Source: Piromyces finnis (lineage: Eukaryota > Neocallimastigomycota > Neocallimastigomycetes > Neocallimastigales > Neocallimastigaceae). From it: 64,000 nucleotides of DNA. Position numbers and translations under genes: made by a program. The notes under the pieces are model-generated. The model was not told where the DNA came from, did no database searches, and was given only the letters and a program-made list of their open reading frames with translations. The stretch's first letter is position 1. Each line of letters starts with the position of its first letter. The stretch is from assembly GCA_002104945.1 (NCBI GenBank), contig MCFH01000060.1, forward strand, positions 248,001 through 312,000. The letters run 5' to 3'. Positions 1 through 12,960 of this stretch are shown in pieces.

Positions 1-740
1 TTCTTTTTTTTCCTTCTTCTTCTTCTTCCACTTTTTTTTTTTTTTTAAATTGTTTGGTTTTTTTTTCCAAAAAACTTTCAACTAAAAAAAAAAAAACGGA
101 AAAAAGGTGGAAATTTTTAAATTAAAAAACAAAATAATAATTAAAATTTTAAATTAATTTTTTTTGTATGCGGAATAATTTTTTTAAAAAAAAAAAAAAA
201 GAAATGGAAAAAGTAGTAAAATGTTAATAAAAAAAAACAAAAAAATTGTTTTTTTGTTTTTAATAATAGAAAATGTTATAAAACTTTTATTATACACCAA
301 AAAAAGTTTTTATTTTTCTAAAAAAAAAAAAAAAGTTAAACATTTAAATAAATTATATTTTTTATTTGTAATTGAAATGAATATTAGATTAGGAATACAA
401 ATCAACTAGTTACTTTATTTTATTATAAAATTATGGTTTATAACTTTACAAATTATAGAAATAATTGTAAAAATAAAAATAATTACAATAAAAATAAACC
501 ATTTTTTATACTTTTTATAAAACTTATATTAATAATTTAAAATTATATTTTACAAATAATACTAGTTAATTTTATGTATCTATGGATTAATATCTTATTA
601 ATTAAAAAAACATATAAATAGAAATAGTTTTGAAAGATGAATAGATAGATCCGTTTAAATTTCTTTTTAATAATAAATAAGGTTTACTAAGAATATTTGA
701 TTTTAATAGTTCTATGGATGTTTTACATGGATAATAATAA
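1..740. other. AT-rich DNA without a recognisable gene
   Basis: This stretch is made of A/T homopolymers and very AT-rich sequence. The only open frame, a 62-codon stretch at 221-409, is Lys/Phe-rich as expected from poly-A/T and shows no family signature. I see no RNA gene or repeat here. Confidence 0.6.
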
Positions 741-744
741 AGAA

Positions 745-1485
745 TAAAAATGAGGATTTATATATTACACATAATGGATTGTATTGTTTAACAAATGCTC
801 ATCTACCCGCAATTAATACTTTATTTATCTGATGTTTTTGATTCATGTGTAAATTTTTTAAGTTATCATCCAACAGAAACTGTTATGATGCATTTAAAAA
901 ATGATGCCGTACCAAAAAATTTTGAAAAAAAAAAAAAGTGATAATTATAAAACAATAATGGAAAAAGTTGAAAACTGTATTAGTAAATATAAAGATTATT
1001 TTTATATTGATAATTTTATGCCAAAACTTGGTGATGTTAGAGGTAAAATTGGTATTCTTACACGTGAATAATATTTGGGACTTAAAATGCCAGTAAAAGA
1101 TATGGTGTGCATGACATGTTTATAATAATAAACAGAAAGATAATGATTATTGTCTTGTATATAAATCATTTAATTATTTAGTTTATAGGAATTAACACTA
1201 ATAAATATGAATCTTTAGAATGTAATTATATGATTCAAGATGCTTATAATTTAGATAGTCCTGAAAAATGGGATCTTATATATATATTTCATTAACAAAT
1301 AACTTACATTCTACTTGTGAAGTAAAAAAATCCAATCTTAGTTTAAATTTCATGAATGTAACGAGAATGGATCTTGATAATGGGTTTTGGAATGCTGTTG
1401 GAGATTTCTTTTTTTTGATACTGATATAGAAGAATCGGCAAATTATATAAATATTAGGTTTCATGTGAAATTGTATAAATAAAAG
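745..1485 (+). pseudogene. PI-specific phospholipase C X-domain pseudogene
   Basis: Three-frame reading gives consecutive blocks that resemble the catalytic X domain of bacterial-type phosphatidylinositol-specific phospholipases C, enzymes that cleave phosphoinositides or GPI anchors. The blocks are, in order: LYITHNGLYCLT (about 757-795), NFLSYHPTETVMMHLKND (about 855-905), KYKDYFYIDNFMPKLGDVRG (about 988-1045), KIGILTRE (1042-1068), YMIQDAYNLDSPEKWDLIY (about 1228-1285) and a C-terminal stretch to about 1485. The order and spacing fit the family. The frame is broken by a shift near 815-825, a stop and frame change at the poly-A run near 935-945, a TAA after LTRE near 1070, and another shift at the T-run near 1408-1417. 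A segment near 1104-1189 might be an intron. The gene is inactive unless several of these are sequence errors. It converges on the Hsp70 gene. Confidence 0.72.
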
Positions 1486-1671
1486 AATAATTAGTAATAA
1501 TTATTTCATATGGATTGATTTCATGAAAAAAAATATTTATTTAAGGAATAATAATGAATTCTATAATTATATTCTATTTTATTTTATTCTATTTTATTAT
1601 ATTACATTTAAAAGTCTTAAAAAAAATATAGCAAAAGATGAAGATAACTTTTGTTTTATAACAATTAATAT

Positions 1672-4425
1672 TCATAAAATTCTTCTTCTTATGGTTTTAA
1701 TTATATTTTTGGATAACCTTTTTTTTTTAGAAAGGTTTTTGGGTTTTTTATCGCTTATTTTTAGAATGGATTTTATTTTTTTCAATACTTTTTTTATTAG
1801 AGTTTCTTTTTTATTTGTATCTTGACTTTTAGTAATAGCATAATTTGAAGAATTTTTAGTATTAAGAGTGTTATTTATATCATTATCATTATTTTCATCA
1901 TAGATAGATATAATATATTCATCCCTATTGATAGTATTTTCTGGTTTATCCATTTTGTTAGATTGATTGTTATTATACGATATGATATTGGTTTTGGTTT
2001 TATTTGCTTTCTTTTCATTGCCAACAACAACAACAACAACGTCATCATCATCAACATTATCAATAATAACGTTGTCATTATGACTATTTTTATTATTATC
2101 ATTATTATTGTAACTATTCGATAGGGATATGTTTATTTTCTTATTAGTACCAACATTACTATCAATTTGGTGAAGATGTTGATTTGATTCTACTGATTTT
2201 ATGGCCAATGATTTTTCACCTTCTTCAGTAATATATTTACTATGATCCTCTTCTTTTCTAGTATCGTCAATATTATCATCCATTTCAATAATATGAATAT
2301 TGGACTCTATAGTTTCTTCTTCCTTTAAGCTGCCTTCTTCATCAGTAATAGATTCAGCATTATTAATGGTATCAATGATTTCAATGATTTCACATCTTAC
2401 ATCATAGTTATCATTACATAGCTTTATACTATCTTCAATATTCTTTTTATGCTTTTCATATTCCTCCTTACTTGCATTATAGTTATAGTTCACAAAATTA
2501 ATTTCTGAGGAGCACAGATCTATTATATAATTTTTATAATCTGTTATTATTTTATTAACCTTTTCTTTTTGGAAAAGGATTCTTTGAAGGACTAAAAGAT
2601 CTATACCCAAATGATTAGGGTATAAATCCTTTTCCTCTTTAAGATCATTAAATTTAATTAATTCCAAATGTTGCATAATTTTCTTTTGACAGGCTTCATT
2701 GTTACTAAGATTCCCAACGATTAATTCAGTGATAGCATCATTTAAATTTTGTATATTTTTCGAAATATGTTGATCGATAATTCTTTCAGTTTTAAATTTT
2801 TTTCTAATTCCAATAGCAAGCTCTTGAAGACTGGACATAGATTTTATTCTATCCTTTTCGATCATTTCATCACTATCAAACATTTTCAAATTTGATTTAA
2901 TACTGTTTTCTTCAGTATTTAATAATTTTATATTTTCTTTTTTAATATCTCTTATAACTCTTCCTTTGTAAATATCCACTGTTAAAATACCATTTTCATC
3001 GATATATAGGTTAATAAAAATATTAATTATACAAGAGCTAGGCTCTTTGATGGGAAATGAATTTATACTATTTAGTAAACTTCCTTCATATATGGAATAG
3101 GATAAGAACATTGATTTGTTTTGTGGATTATAATCTACAGTAAAATGTTTATTATTTTCCGTTGGGATGGTAGAGTTACGTTTAATAATTGTACTTTTAT
3201 ATCCATTTTTAGTTTTTACACTTAAAGAATAAGGAATAATTTCAGATAGGGTAAAATTTTGTAAGCTATCCAAGGCATTTCCAGAAAGAATGGCTGCTTG
3301 TATTGTGGCTCCATTAACAACGGCTTCATCTAAATTAACTGTTTTATTTATTGGTTTTCCATTAAAATAGGATGATATTATTTCTTGAATTATCGGAATA
3401 CGAGTTGAACCACCTACAATAACAAGTTCATCAACATCACTTGTTTTTAATCCGGAGTCCTTAACAACCCGATCAAGTATTTCTTTAATTCTATCAAATA
3501 ATGAAGCATTCAGTTCTTTAAATTCGCTACGAGTTATTTTTTTTGAAAAATCAAAAGGTTCTTCTTGAAATAAATCTTCAACATTAATAATAGTGTCTTT
3601 AAATGATGTAAGATTACATTTAGCCTTTTCACATGCATTTCTTAATTTAAGTAATGATTTTCGATTAGTAGAAATATCAATTTGATATTCTCTTTTGATT
3701 TCTCCAATGAGATAACCAACAAGGTTATTTGTCAGATCTTCACCACCCAAGTGAGTGTCACCTCCGGTTGCCATGACTTTAAAAGAGCTACCATTTTGAA
3801 TATCTATGATAGAAACATCAAATGTTCCACCCCCAAGATCAGCAATTAATATTTTTTGATTTTTAGTATTATTGTTAAGAACATAATTTATGGCAGCAGC
3901 AGTAGGTTCATTAATAATTCTTAAAACATTTAAACCAGCCAATTTTCCAGCATCTAAAGTTGCTCTCCTTTGAGAATCGTTGAAATTAGCAGGAACAGAG
4001 ATAACAGCATCAGTTATAGTTTTATTTAAATAATCTTCGACAATACTTTTTATTTTTGAAATAAGCATAACATATATTTCATCTGGAGTAAGTAACATTT
4101 CTTCATTTTTATAATTTATTTTAAAATAAGGTTTTCCATTTTCTTCAGTGACGTTGAAAGTTAAATAGTTTAATTTATTTTGAATTTCTTCAAATGAACG
4201 TCCTATAAATCTTTTAACTCCATAAATAGTATTTTCAGGTTTTATTCTTGCTTTATCAAAAGCTTCTTTACCAAATAATCGTACATTTTCACAAAACGAT
4301 ACGTAGGATGGCATTGAACGGTTAAAATATATTTCAATAACTTCTACATGATTATTTTCCCAAATACCAACACGGATTTCAGTAGTTCCAAAATCAATCC
4401 CAATAACAAAGTTTTTTTTTGTCAT
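1672..4425 (-). CDS. divergent Hsp70-family chaperone with long C-terminal tail
   Basis: A single-exon 917-residue protein. The ATPase domain (about 1-383) carries the Hsp70 signatures: phosphate loop GIDFGTT (9-15), VPANFNDSQR (144-153), INEPTAAAINY (171-181), DLGGGTFD (196-203), GGDTHLGGEDL (221-231) and VIVGGSTRIP (335-344). A beta substrate-binding domain (about 390-510) and a helical lid (to about 690) follow but are diverged. From about 700 a 200-residue tail is unlike Hsp70. It is acidic, Asn-rich and low-complexity, includes a run of Asp followed by Val, and ends in a strongly basic segment (KKVLKKIKSILK to TIRRRIL). There is no EEVD terminus, so docking of TPR co-chaperones is unlikely, and there is no signal peptide or ER-retention motif, so it is probably cytosolic. 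Canonical Hsp70s are about 640-660 residues. The start is the first Met, directly before the phosphate loop. Family call is certain; client and role are unknown. Confidence 0.93.
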   Translation of the reverse strand: MTKKNFVIGIDFGTTEIRVGIWENNHVEVIEIYFNRSMPSYVSFCENVRLFGKEAFDKARIKPENTIYGVKRFIGRSFEEIQNKLNYLTFNVTEENGKPYFKINYKNEEMLLTPDEIYVMLISKIKSIVEDYLNKTITDAVISVPANFNDSQRRATLDAGKLAGLNVLRIINEPTAAAINYVLNNNTKNQKILIADLGGGTFDVSIIDIQNGSSFKVMATGGDTHLGGEDLTNNLVGYLIGEIKREYQIDISTNRKSLLKLRNACEKAKCNLTSFKDTIINVEDLFQEEPFDFSKKITRSEFKELNASLFDRIKEILDRVVKDSGLKTSDVDELVIVGGSTRIPIIQEIISSYFNGKPINKTVNLDEAVVNGATIQAAILSGNALDSLQNFTLSEIIPYSLSVKTKNGYKSTIIKRNSTIPTENNKHFTVDYNPQNKSMFLSYSIYEGSLLNSINSFPIKEPSSCIINIFINLYIDENGILTVDIYKGRVIRDIKKENIKLLNTEENSIKSNLKMFDSDEMIEKDRIKSMSSLQELAIGIRKKFKTERIIDQHISKNIQNLNDAITELIVGNLSNNEACQKKIMQHLELIKFNDLKEEKDLYPNHLGIDLLVLQRILFQKEKVNKIITDYKNYIIDLCSSEINFVNYNYNASKEEYEKHKKNIEDSIKLCNDNYDVRCEIIEIIDTINNAESITDEEGSLKEEETIESNIHIIEMDDNIDDTRKEEDHSKYITEEGEKSLAIKSVESNQHLHQIDSNVGTNKKINISLSNSYNNNDNNKNSHNDNVIIDNVDDDDVVVVVVGNEKKANKTKTNIISYNNNQSNKMDKPENTINRDEYIISIYDENNDNDINNTLNTKNSSNYAITKSQDTNKKETLIKKVLKKIKSILKISDKKPKNLSKKKRLSKNIIKTIRRRIL

Positions 4426-5261
4426 ACTATATATTTATTTTTTTAATAATATTTAATTATACTTTGTGTTTTAAAGGCTATTATTATAAAGATTGTTTAA
4501 ATTTGAAATTAAATTTGAAAAAAAAAAAAAAAGAAAACTTTTATTTTATATAAAACCATTTATTAATATTTTTAAAAATGTCTAGTTTTTTAATATTTAT
4601 TTAATCTTCCAATAAAAATTAAAAAATCAAATTAAAAAAAAAATTAATTATAAAAATGGATATACCTTTTTTTTTTTTTTATCAAAACTTAGTCAACGGT
4701 TTTTAATGTCTTTTTTTATTAAATAAAAAAGAAAATATAAATTTGATATATACATTGGATATATTAGACAAAAAAGTATTTATTAAAGTGTGTGTTTTAT
4801 GTTGTACTAATAGTACAATATTAACTGTTTATTTACTTATTTTTTATTAAACAGAAAAAACTATTTCGAAAAAAAGAAACTTTCTTAATTAAAATTATTG
4901 TATTTAAAAAAATAAAATTTAATTGGACACAAAGGAAGAAGTACACCTTCAAATTTTAATTTTATTATTTTATTTTATGCAAAAAAAAAAAAAGTAAAAT
5001 ATAAATGATGATTTCACTCGTAATTCTTCTTTAAAAATAATAGAGTTTATGATTAAAAGAATAAAAAAATAATAATATTGATTATTATATGAATAAAAAA
5101 AATTGTTTTAATAATTATGGTTTAACGATTTATCTTTACATTATATAAATATATTATATTTCTTTATAATAATGAAAAATGATTTTAAAATATATATAAT
5201 ATAGTTATAACAAATATAGTTTTTAATAATATATCTTTTTTATACAAATATTTTTATTTAT
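4426..5261. other. intergenic AT-rich DNA
   Basis: Upstream region of the Hsp70 gene and 3' flank of the first Gly/Tyr-rich gene. It contains only homopolymer-rich sequence; I see no gene or RNA. Confidence 0.6.
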
Positions 5262-5780
5262 TTACCAACCACCAAAACCACCGGGTCCTCTATTATTATA
5301 TTTCATTTGATTTTGAGGATTTCCATAAATATTTTGTGGTGGTAATGGAGTTTGTTGGTAAATATTTTGACCATAGATATTTGGATTAGGTTGATTGGAA
5401 TAGTTAATTTGGGAAGTCTTTTGCTTCTTAACCTTCTTCTTTTTCTTTAATTGTTTACGAAGCAACCAAACAACAGCTCCACCAATTAAAAGTTTCTTAC
5501 CGATACCACGTTCACCGGTAGCAGGTTCAATTAAACCTCTATTTTGAGCTTCTTCAGTGGTTAAGATAGTACCATCTTCATCTTCAATATAATCCCCATC
5601 ATCATCCGTAATATATTCATATTCACTTTCATCATCCGCACCATTATAATTGTTATAAGTATTATAGGTATTGTTGAAACCACCTGGTTGTGGCATTTGA
5701 TAACCTCCTTGTGGCATTTGGTAACCTCCATATGGTGGTTGTGGTGGGAATCCACCTTCTGGTTGTGGCATTTGGTACAT
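5262..5780 (-). CDS. Gly/Pro/Tyr/Gln-rich protein with conserved acidic and basic core (paralogue 1)
   Basis: A single-exon 172-residue protein that I do not recognise as a named family. The N-terminus repeats the motif GGYQMPQ (Met/Gln/Pro/Gly/Tyr-rich). An acidic block follows (DDESEYEYITDDDGDY, about 50-65), then TGERGIGKKLLIGGAVVWLL, a short hydrophobic stretch too short to be a sure membrane helix. Next comes a polybasic run (LRKQLKKKKKVKKQK), and the C-terminus is Asn/Gln/Pro-rich with IYGQNIY and IYGNP repeats and ends GGFGGW. The architecture is a disordered sticky tail, charged core and disordered tail. Its neighbour at 7570-8190 is a clear paralogue sharing the core. It lacks three residues in the hydrophobic segment compared with the paralogue. 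A prion-like or structural role is only inference. Confidence 0.8.
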   Translation of the reverse strand: MYQMPQPEGGFPPQPPYGGYQMPQGGYQMPQPGGFNNTYNTYNNYNGADDESEYEYITDDDGDYIEDEDGTILTTEEAQNRGLIEPATGERGIGKKLLIGGAVVWLLRKQLKKKKKVKKQKTSQINYSNQPNPNIYGQNIYQQTPLPPQNIYGNPQNQMKYNNRGPGGFGGW

Positions 5781-7569
<1,789 letters not shown>

Positions 7570-8190
7570 TTACCAACGTGGTGGTGGTGGACCACCATAT
7601 CCATTAAATGGACCACCAAAACCACCTGGAGCTGGAGCACCTCTATTATATTGTGGTGGTGCACCATAAAGATTTTGTTGTTGATAACCTCCTCCTTGTT
7701 GACCATAAATATTTTGACCATATATATTTGGTTGTTGTGGTTGTTGTGGTTGTTGTTGGTAGGTTGTTGTTTGATTTTGTTTTTGCTTCTTAACCTTCTT
7801 CTTTTTCTTTAATTGTTTACGAAGCATCCAAACTCCACCAATAACGGCTCCACCAATTAAAAGTTTCTTACCAATACCACGTTCACCGGTAGCTGGTTCA
7901 ACTAAACCTCTATTTTGAGCTTCTTGAATAGTTAAAATGGAACCATCTTCATCTTCAATGTAATCTCCATCATCATCAGTGATATATTCATATTCACTAT
8001 CATCACCATTATTTGGTGGTGGAGCACCATAACTATTATTGTAACCACCATTAAAACCTCCATTAAAACCTCCTGGTGGTGGTGGACCTGGTGGTGGGTA
8101 ACCACCGCCATAGCCGCCTCCATAGCCGCCTCCAAAACCTTGTGGTGGTGGATAACCACCTCCTCCTCCTGGGAATGGCATTTGATACAT
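7570..8190 (-). CDS. Gly/Pro/Tyr-rich protein with conserved acidic and basic core (paralogue 2)
   Basis: A 206-residue single-exon paralogue of the gene at 5262-5780, same strand, about 1.8 kb away, so a tandem duplication. The N-terminus is richer in Gly (GGGYGGGYGGGY-type repeats). The core is conserved: SEYEYITDDDGDYIEDEDG, then NRGLVEPATGERGIGKKLL, then IGGAVIGGVWMLRK followed by the polybasic run KKKKKVKKQK. The C-terminus is Gln/Pro/Tyr-rich with IYGQNIYGQQ and ends PPPPRW. Between the copies the core is far better conserved than the tails, which suggests selection on the core. No known family is recognised and the function is unknown. Confidence 0.82.
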   Translation of the reverse strand: MYQMPFPGGGGGYPPPQGFGGGYGGGYGGGYPPPGPPPPGGFNGGFNGGYNNSYGAPPPNNGDDSEYEYITDDDGDYIEDEDGSILTIQEAQNRGLVEPATGERGIGKKLLIGGAVIGGVWMLRKQLKKKKKVKKQKQNQTTTYQQQPQQPQQPNIYGQNIYGQQGGGYQQQNLYGAPPQYNRGAPAPGGFGGPFNGYGGPPPPRW

Positions 8191-10390
8191 TTTTTATTTA
8201 ATTAGTTGTTGTTAAACTTTTTTTATATATAAAGAATTAATATTTATTAATAAAAAAATTAAACAATAATAATAAAATTTTTTTAAAAAAAAAAGAGTAA
8301 AAAAAAAAGTATTTTTATATCTTTTTTTTAATTTGTCATTAATTTGTAATAGAATGAACAAATAATTTTTTTTTCTTTACTTTACTAGTAATCAAAGTTA
8401 TTCTAATTCCTTCTTAAAATAAAATATATATATAATAATAATAATGTATATATAATGTATGTTTTATTTTGGGAAGGAATTTAATTGATGATGATATACT
8501 ATAGGATATTCTATAGGAATAAGACTTTTTTTTATTTATTTTTAGAAACAATTTATTTTTTATTAAAACAGAAAGTTCACTTTATTCGAAAACTCATCAT
8601 AAGACAAGATAACAAATTAAATTATAAATAATATATTCCAATAATGGATTTATTTATATATATTAGTTGTTAAATAATATTTTAAAAAAAGCAACAACAA
8701 CTCCCTCTCCTTCAAAATACAAAATTAAGTCCCTATTAATTACAATAAAGCTTAAAAAAAATATTATCCATAAATATTTATAAATGCTCTATTCAAAAAA
8801 GTACACTACTAACAAAAAAAAAAAATTAGACTATTTCAATACATAACAATAAATCCAGATTAATGACCTTTTTTTTTAAATAATGTATTGAAATAAAATA
8901 AAATAAAAAACCATAAATAAAATATTTTAAAAAAAAAAATAGGTACTAATTTATATATCAAATCATTTCAGTTATTTCTAGTCTAACAACTACGCATTAA
9001 TAAATAAAACATTTTATTACATTTTTACATTTCATTTTAAACCCAAAATTCAATTTTAATTTTTTATTATTATTCATTTTAGAGGAACCTTTTTTTTTAA
9101 AAAAAAAAAAATATAGAGAATAACCAAAATAACCAAAAGAGAGAAAAAAAAAGATTAATTCTTACTTATATACATTTTTTTTTAATTAGTTTTTTTCTTA
9201 TTAATTATTTACTATTAATCTATTTTTAATAATTAACAAAAACATCATTCATTATTCTTAACCACTTTATAGTTAATTTAAAATGCTTTTTAATTGTTTT
9301 GTTTTTGTTTGTGTTTGTTTAATAATTGCATATTTATCAAAATTAAAAAATTAATTAATACCAAATATTTTTATTATTATTATTATTATTTATTATTATT
9401 ATTAATTCACCTTCTCTTTATTAATTTTACTATTATTTATTAATATTTATTAATCACTATAATTATACTTTTCATATTTTAGCTCTATTTTAGTCTAGAT
9501 TTTAAAACCATTATAAATTTCATCTCAACCTTATTCTATGAATAGCATAATTAATAAAATTCTAAAAGAATCACAGGGCCACATTAAAAACAAAACTCTA
9601 ATAATTTTATAATTTTTAATTATATAAAGTTTATTTCATAACTTTTCTTCTCCCTTTTTTTTTTCATTCTTTCATTCATGAATGAATGACTTTTTCAATT
9701 GAATCTTTATAAAAAAATTAGTATTAAACTACACATGTTATTTTGAATTATTCTTATTATTTAATAAATGTCTATACGGCTATACTTTAATTCTAATTAT
9801 CTTATTTTTTTTTATTATTTAACATACTCTTTATAAACTTTTTTTTTTTAAAGCATTAAAGTAGGTTAATTTTGATAATTTAAATAAAATAAATTAATTA
9901 TGAGTCAAAATAACAAAACCAAAATATTAATATTTTTTCTTTTTTATAATTATATTATATAAAAAAAGATATAAATGAACATTAATACTATGAATCCTTT
10001 ATTTCAATAATTAATAGGATTTATATATTTATATATATGTATATATATATATATTTAAAAAAAAAGACAAATTTTACTATTAATAAAGGTCACATTAAAC
10101 TTTTAAATTATTTATAGTATAGATTTATCTTCATCATATGCATATGTTTATATTTAATATATCATTAATTAAAAAAAATAAAAAACATCCTTCATTGCAT
10201 ATATTCATTAATGTTTAATTATTAAAATATTATTATTTAACATTATTATTAATATATTTAATTTTTTAATATAACATTATAACGTATCAATTACTCTTGT
10301 TATTTATTATTATTTGTATTATTATTAATATCATAAATACTATTATTACTATCATTTACTAGTCCTACCTATTATTCCTACCATTATTCC

Positions 10391-10640
10391 TTCTATTACT
10401 ATTACTTTGACTATTACTTTGACAATTACTATTACTATTACTATTACTTTGACTATTACTATTACTATTACTATTACTTTGACTATTACTATTACTATTA
10501 CATTACTATTACTATTACTATTACTATTACTATTACTATTACTATTACTATTACTATTACTATTACTATTACTATTACTATTATTATTACTATTACTATT
10601 ACTATTACTATTACTATTACTATTACTGTTACTATGTATT
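10391..10640. repeat. (ATTACT)n microsatellite
   Basis: Compound ATTACT repeat with TTTGAC variants in the first third. It explains an 80-codon Leu/Thr/Ile open frame, which is not a gene. Confidence 0.95.
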
Positions 10641-12664
10641 TGTATTTAGGTATTTAGGTGTTTGTTCATTTTACCTTTTTTTAATTTTTTTAATTAATTT
10701 TTTTTAATTAAAAATTGGTTTAATTAGAATCTGAAAATTTAATTAATTTTTTTTTATTAATAAACGAATTTAAAAAGTTCATTTTTTTAATAATGAAAAG
10801 TAATAAATATATAAATGTAAAACACGATAAAACACAGTAAAAATACAGTAAAAACACAGCAAGAAATACAATTAAATACAATAATGGTTGTAATCCTTTT
10901 TTTTTATTATTATTCTTCCATTTTTTTTTAATTATGATAAATTAAAATTAAAATGAATCTTTATTTTTTTCTTTCTTTCATAATATAACCGTTAAATTAC
11001 TATTTTTTATTGAAACCTCTCTTTCTTTCCTCCTTTTCCCTTTCTTTTCACTGCAGCTTTTTACAACGTTCTTATGAATTAAAAATTGTGTACATTTTTT
11101 CATTTTTTTAATTAGGACAAATTCTAAAATTAAAGTTTTGAATGTGGAAAATTTTAAATTTTTTTTTAAATTTTCTCAAGGATTAGATTATGCAATGAGG
11201 GATGAACCACCTTTTAAAAAAAGTCAACTTGATTTAAAGGCGCTTTTTTTTTTTTTAAAAAAAAATAATAATAAAATAATAAATAATTGTTATAAGAAGA
11301 AGAAGAAGAAGAGCACAACTGATTTTTTAATTTCGATACTTTTTCCTTTACTTTTCAATTGTTATTCTTCATTACGGTTGATAGGATTTTTAATTTCATC
11401 ATGGTGTTATGAAATATAGCAACAAAAAAAGTTCTTACTTATTTCACTGTTTCTCTTCCTTTTCAGCATTTAAATATAGTTTTTCATCTCTTTTTTCTTT
11501 TTTTTTTTTAAAAAAAGCTTTCTAAACGAGGATTAAAAAGCAAAAAGACACTTTTTAAACTTCATTTCCATTCTATCTTTTTATTTTCTTTCTTCACCAC
11601 ACCTTTTTACCACAAAAATTTTCATTTTCACCACCACCACGCCTGAAATTTCTACTGCCTGAATTTACCTCCTGACCAAAAGATTCGCAGGCATACAATG
11701 AATGGTTCATAAAAAAAATTTTTAATTAATTTCTGTGTGTCATTTGTTCCTTCACAAGCTAAAAAAAAGGTCAAAATTAATATATTACTCTATATATTAT
11801 AATGTAATATGAATATATGATAAATTAATTATGGTATTATATTAATTATATTGTTTAATTATAATTTAATTATTTTACCAAAAAATTAATTTATTAAATA
11901 ATAAAAATGACCTTTCATTAATTTATGGTAATAGAATATGTTCATATATTAGAATACATTATAATATATGAATAATGATGAAACTAAACTTTAAATTATA
12001 AATAACATAAATTTCAACCAATAAAATTTAAGTAAATGAATATCCATAAAAGTCATTTTTATAATCTATTAATAATCCAACATATTAACAATATATTCAT
12101 AATAACTATACAATATATTACCAATAACTATGTGATATATTCATAATATATTAACAATACTAATGTAATAAACTAAATTTAAAAAGGTTAATTAATGCAA
12201 TAATAATGACATGGCCTAAAGTGAATTATAATATAATTATATATATTGACTCAATATATTCTAATATATATAGAATTATTAATTCATAGATTATCAATTA
12301 AAAGATAAATATAAACTGCCAATATATTACAAAATAAATTAGAATATAATAGAATAAAAACGAATATATATAAAAATAAATCAAAACATATATTAAATTT
12401 AATTCTTTAGAATGATAAAGAAGAAAAAGAATTTTTTGGTAGATGAAGGAAGGGAGGAAAGGAAAGGCAAAGGTGAAAAAAAGCCTAAAAATTTCTAGTC
12501 AATAAATCAATATATTTTAAATATAATCATAATAAATATAAAATTAAATAAAAATATATTTAATAATATATTAAAAAATAATTCATACATAATAAATAAT
12601 ATATTAAATAATAAATTGAATAATATATGGAATTAGATTGTTGGCATTTTAAAAATGGTGAAAT

Positions 12665-12960
12665 CATTCAAGTGATTAAAAAGAGTAAAGTGAATGAATA
12701 AATAAATAAATAAGTAAATAAATATTAATGAATGAATGAACAAATAATAAATAAGTAAATGTGTTAATAAATATTAATGAATGAATAAATAATAAATAAG
12801 TAAATGTGTTAATAAATATTAATAAATGAATGAACAAATAATAAATAAGTAAATAGGTAAATAAATATTAATGAATGAATGAACAAATAATAAGTAAATT
12901 TATAGTAATCTATAGGAATAAATATTAATGAATGAATAAATAATAAATTAAATAAATATT
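12665..12960. repeat. minisatellite of about 55-65 bp units
   Basis: At least four imperfect tandem copies of a unit containing ATTAATGAATGAATGAACAA followed by ATAATAAATAAGTAAAT, with spacing of about 55-65 bp. It is bounded by further ATTAAATA-rich sequence. Confidence 0.75.

Noticed and set aside
10407-10649. 80-codon Thr/Leu-rich open frame
   Set aside because: It is the reading of an ATTACT microsatellite.
11138-11419. 93-codon open frame in the gene-poor region
   Set aside because: It lies in a slightly GC-richer patch but is Phe/Lys-rich from homopolymers, with no family motif, start context or splice partner.
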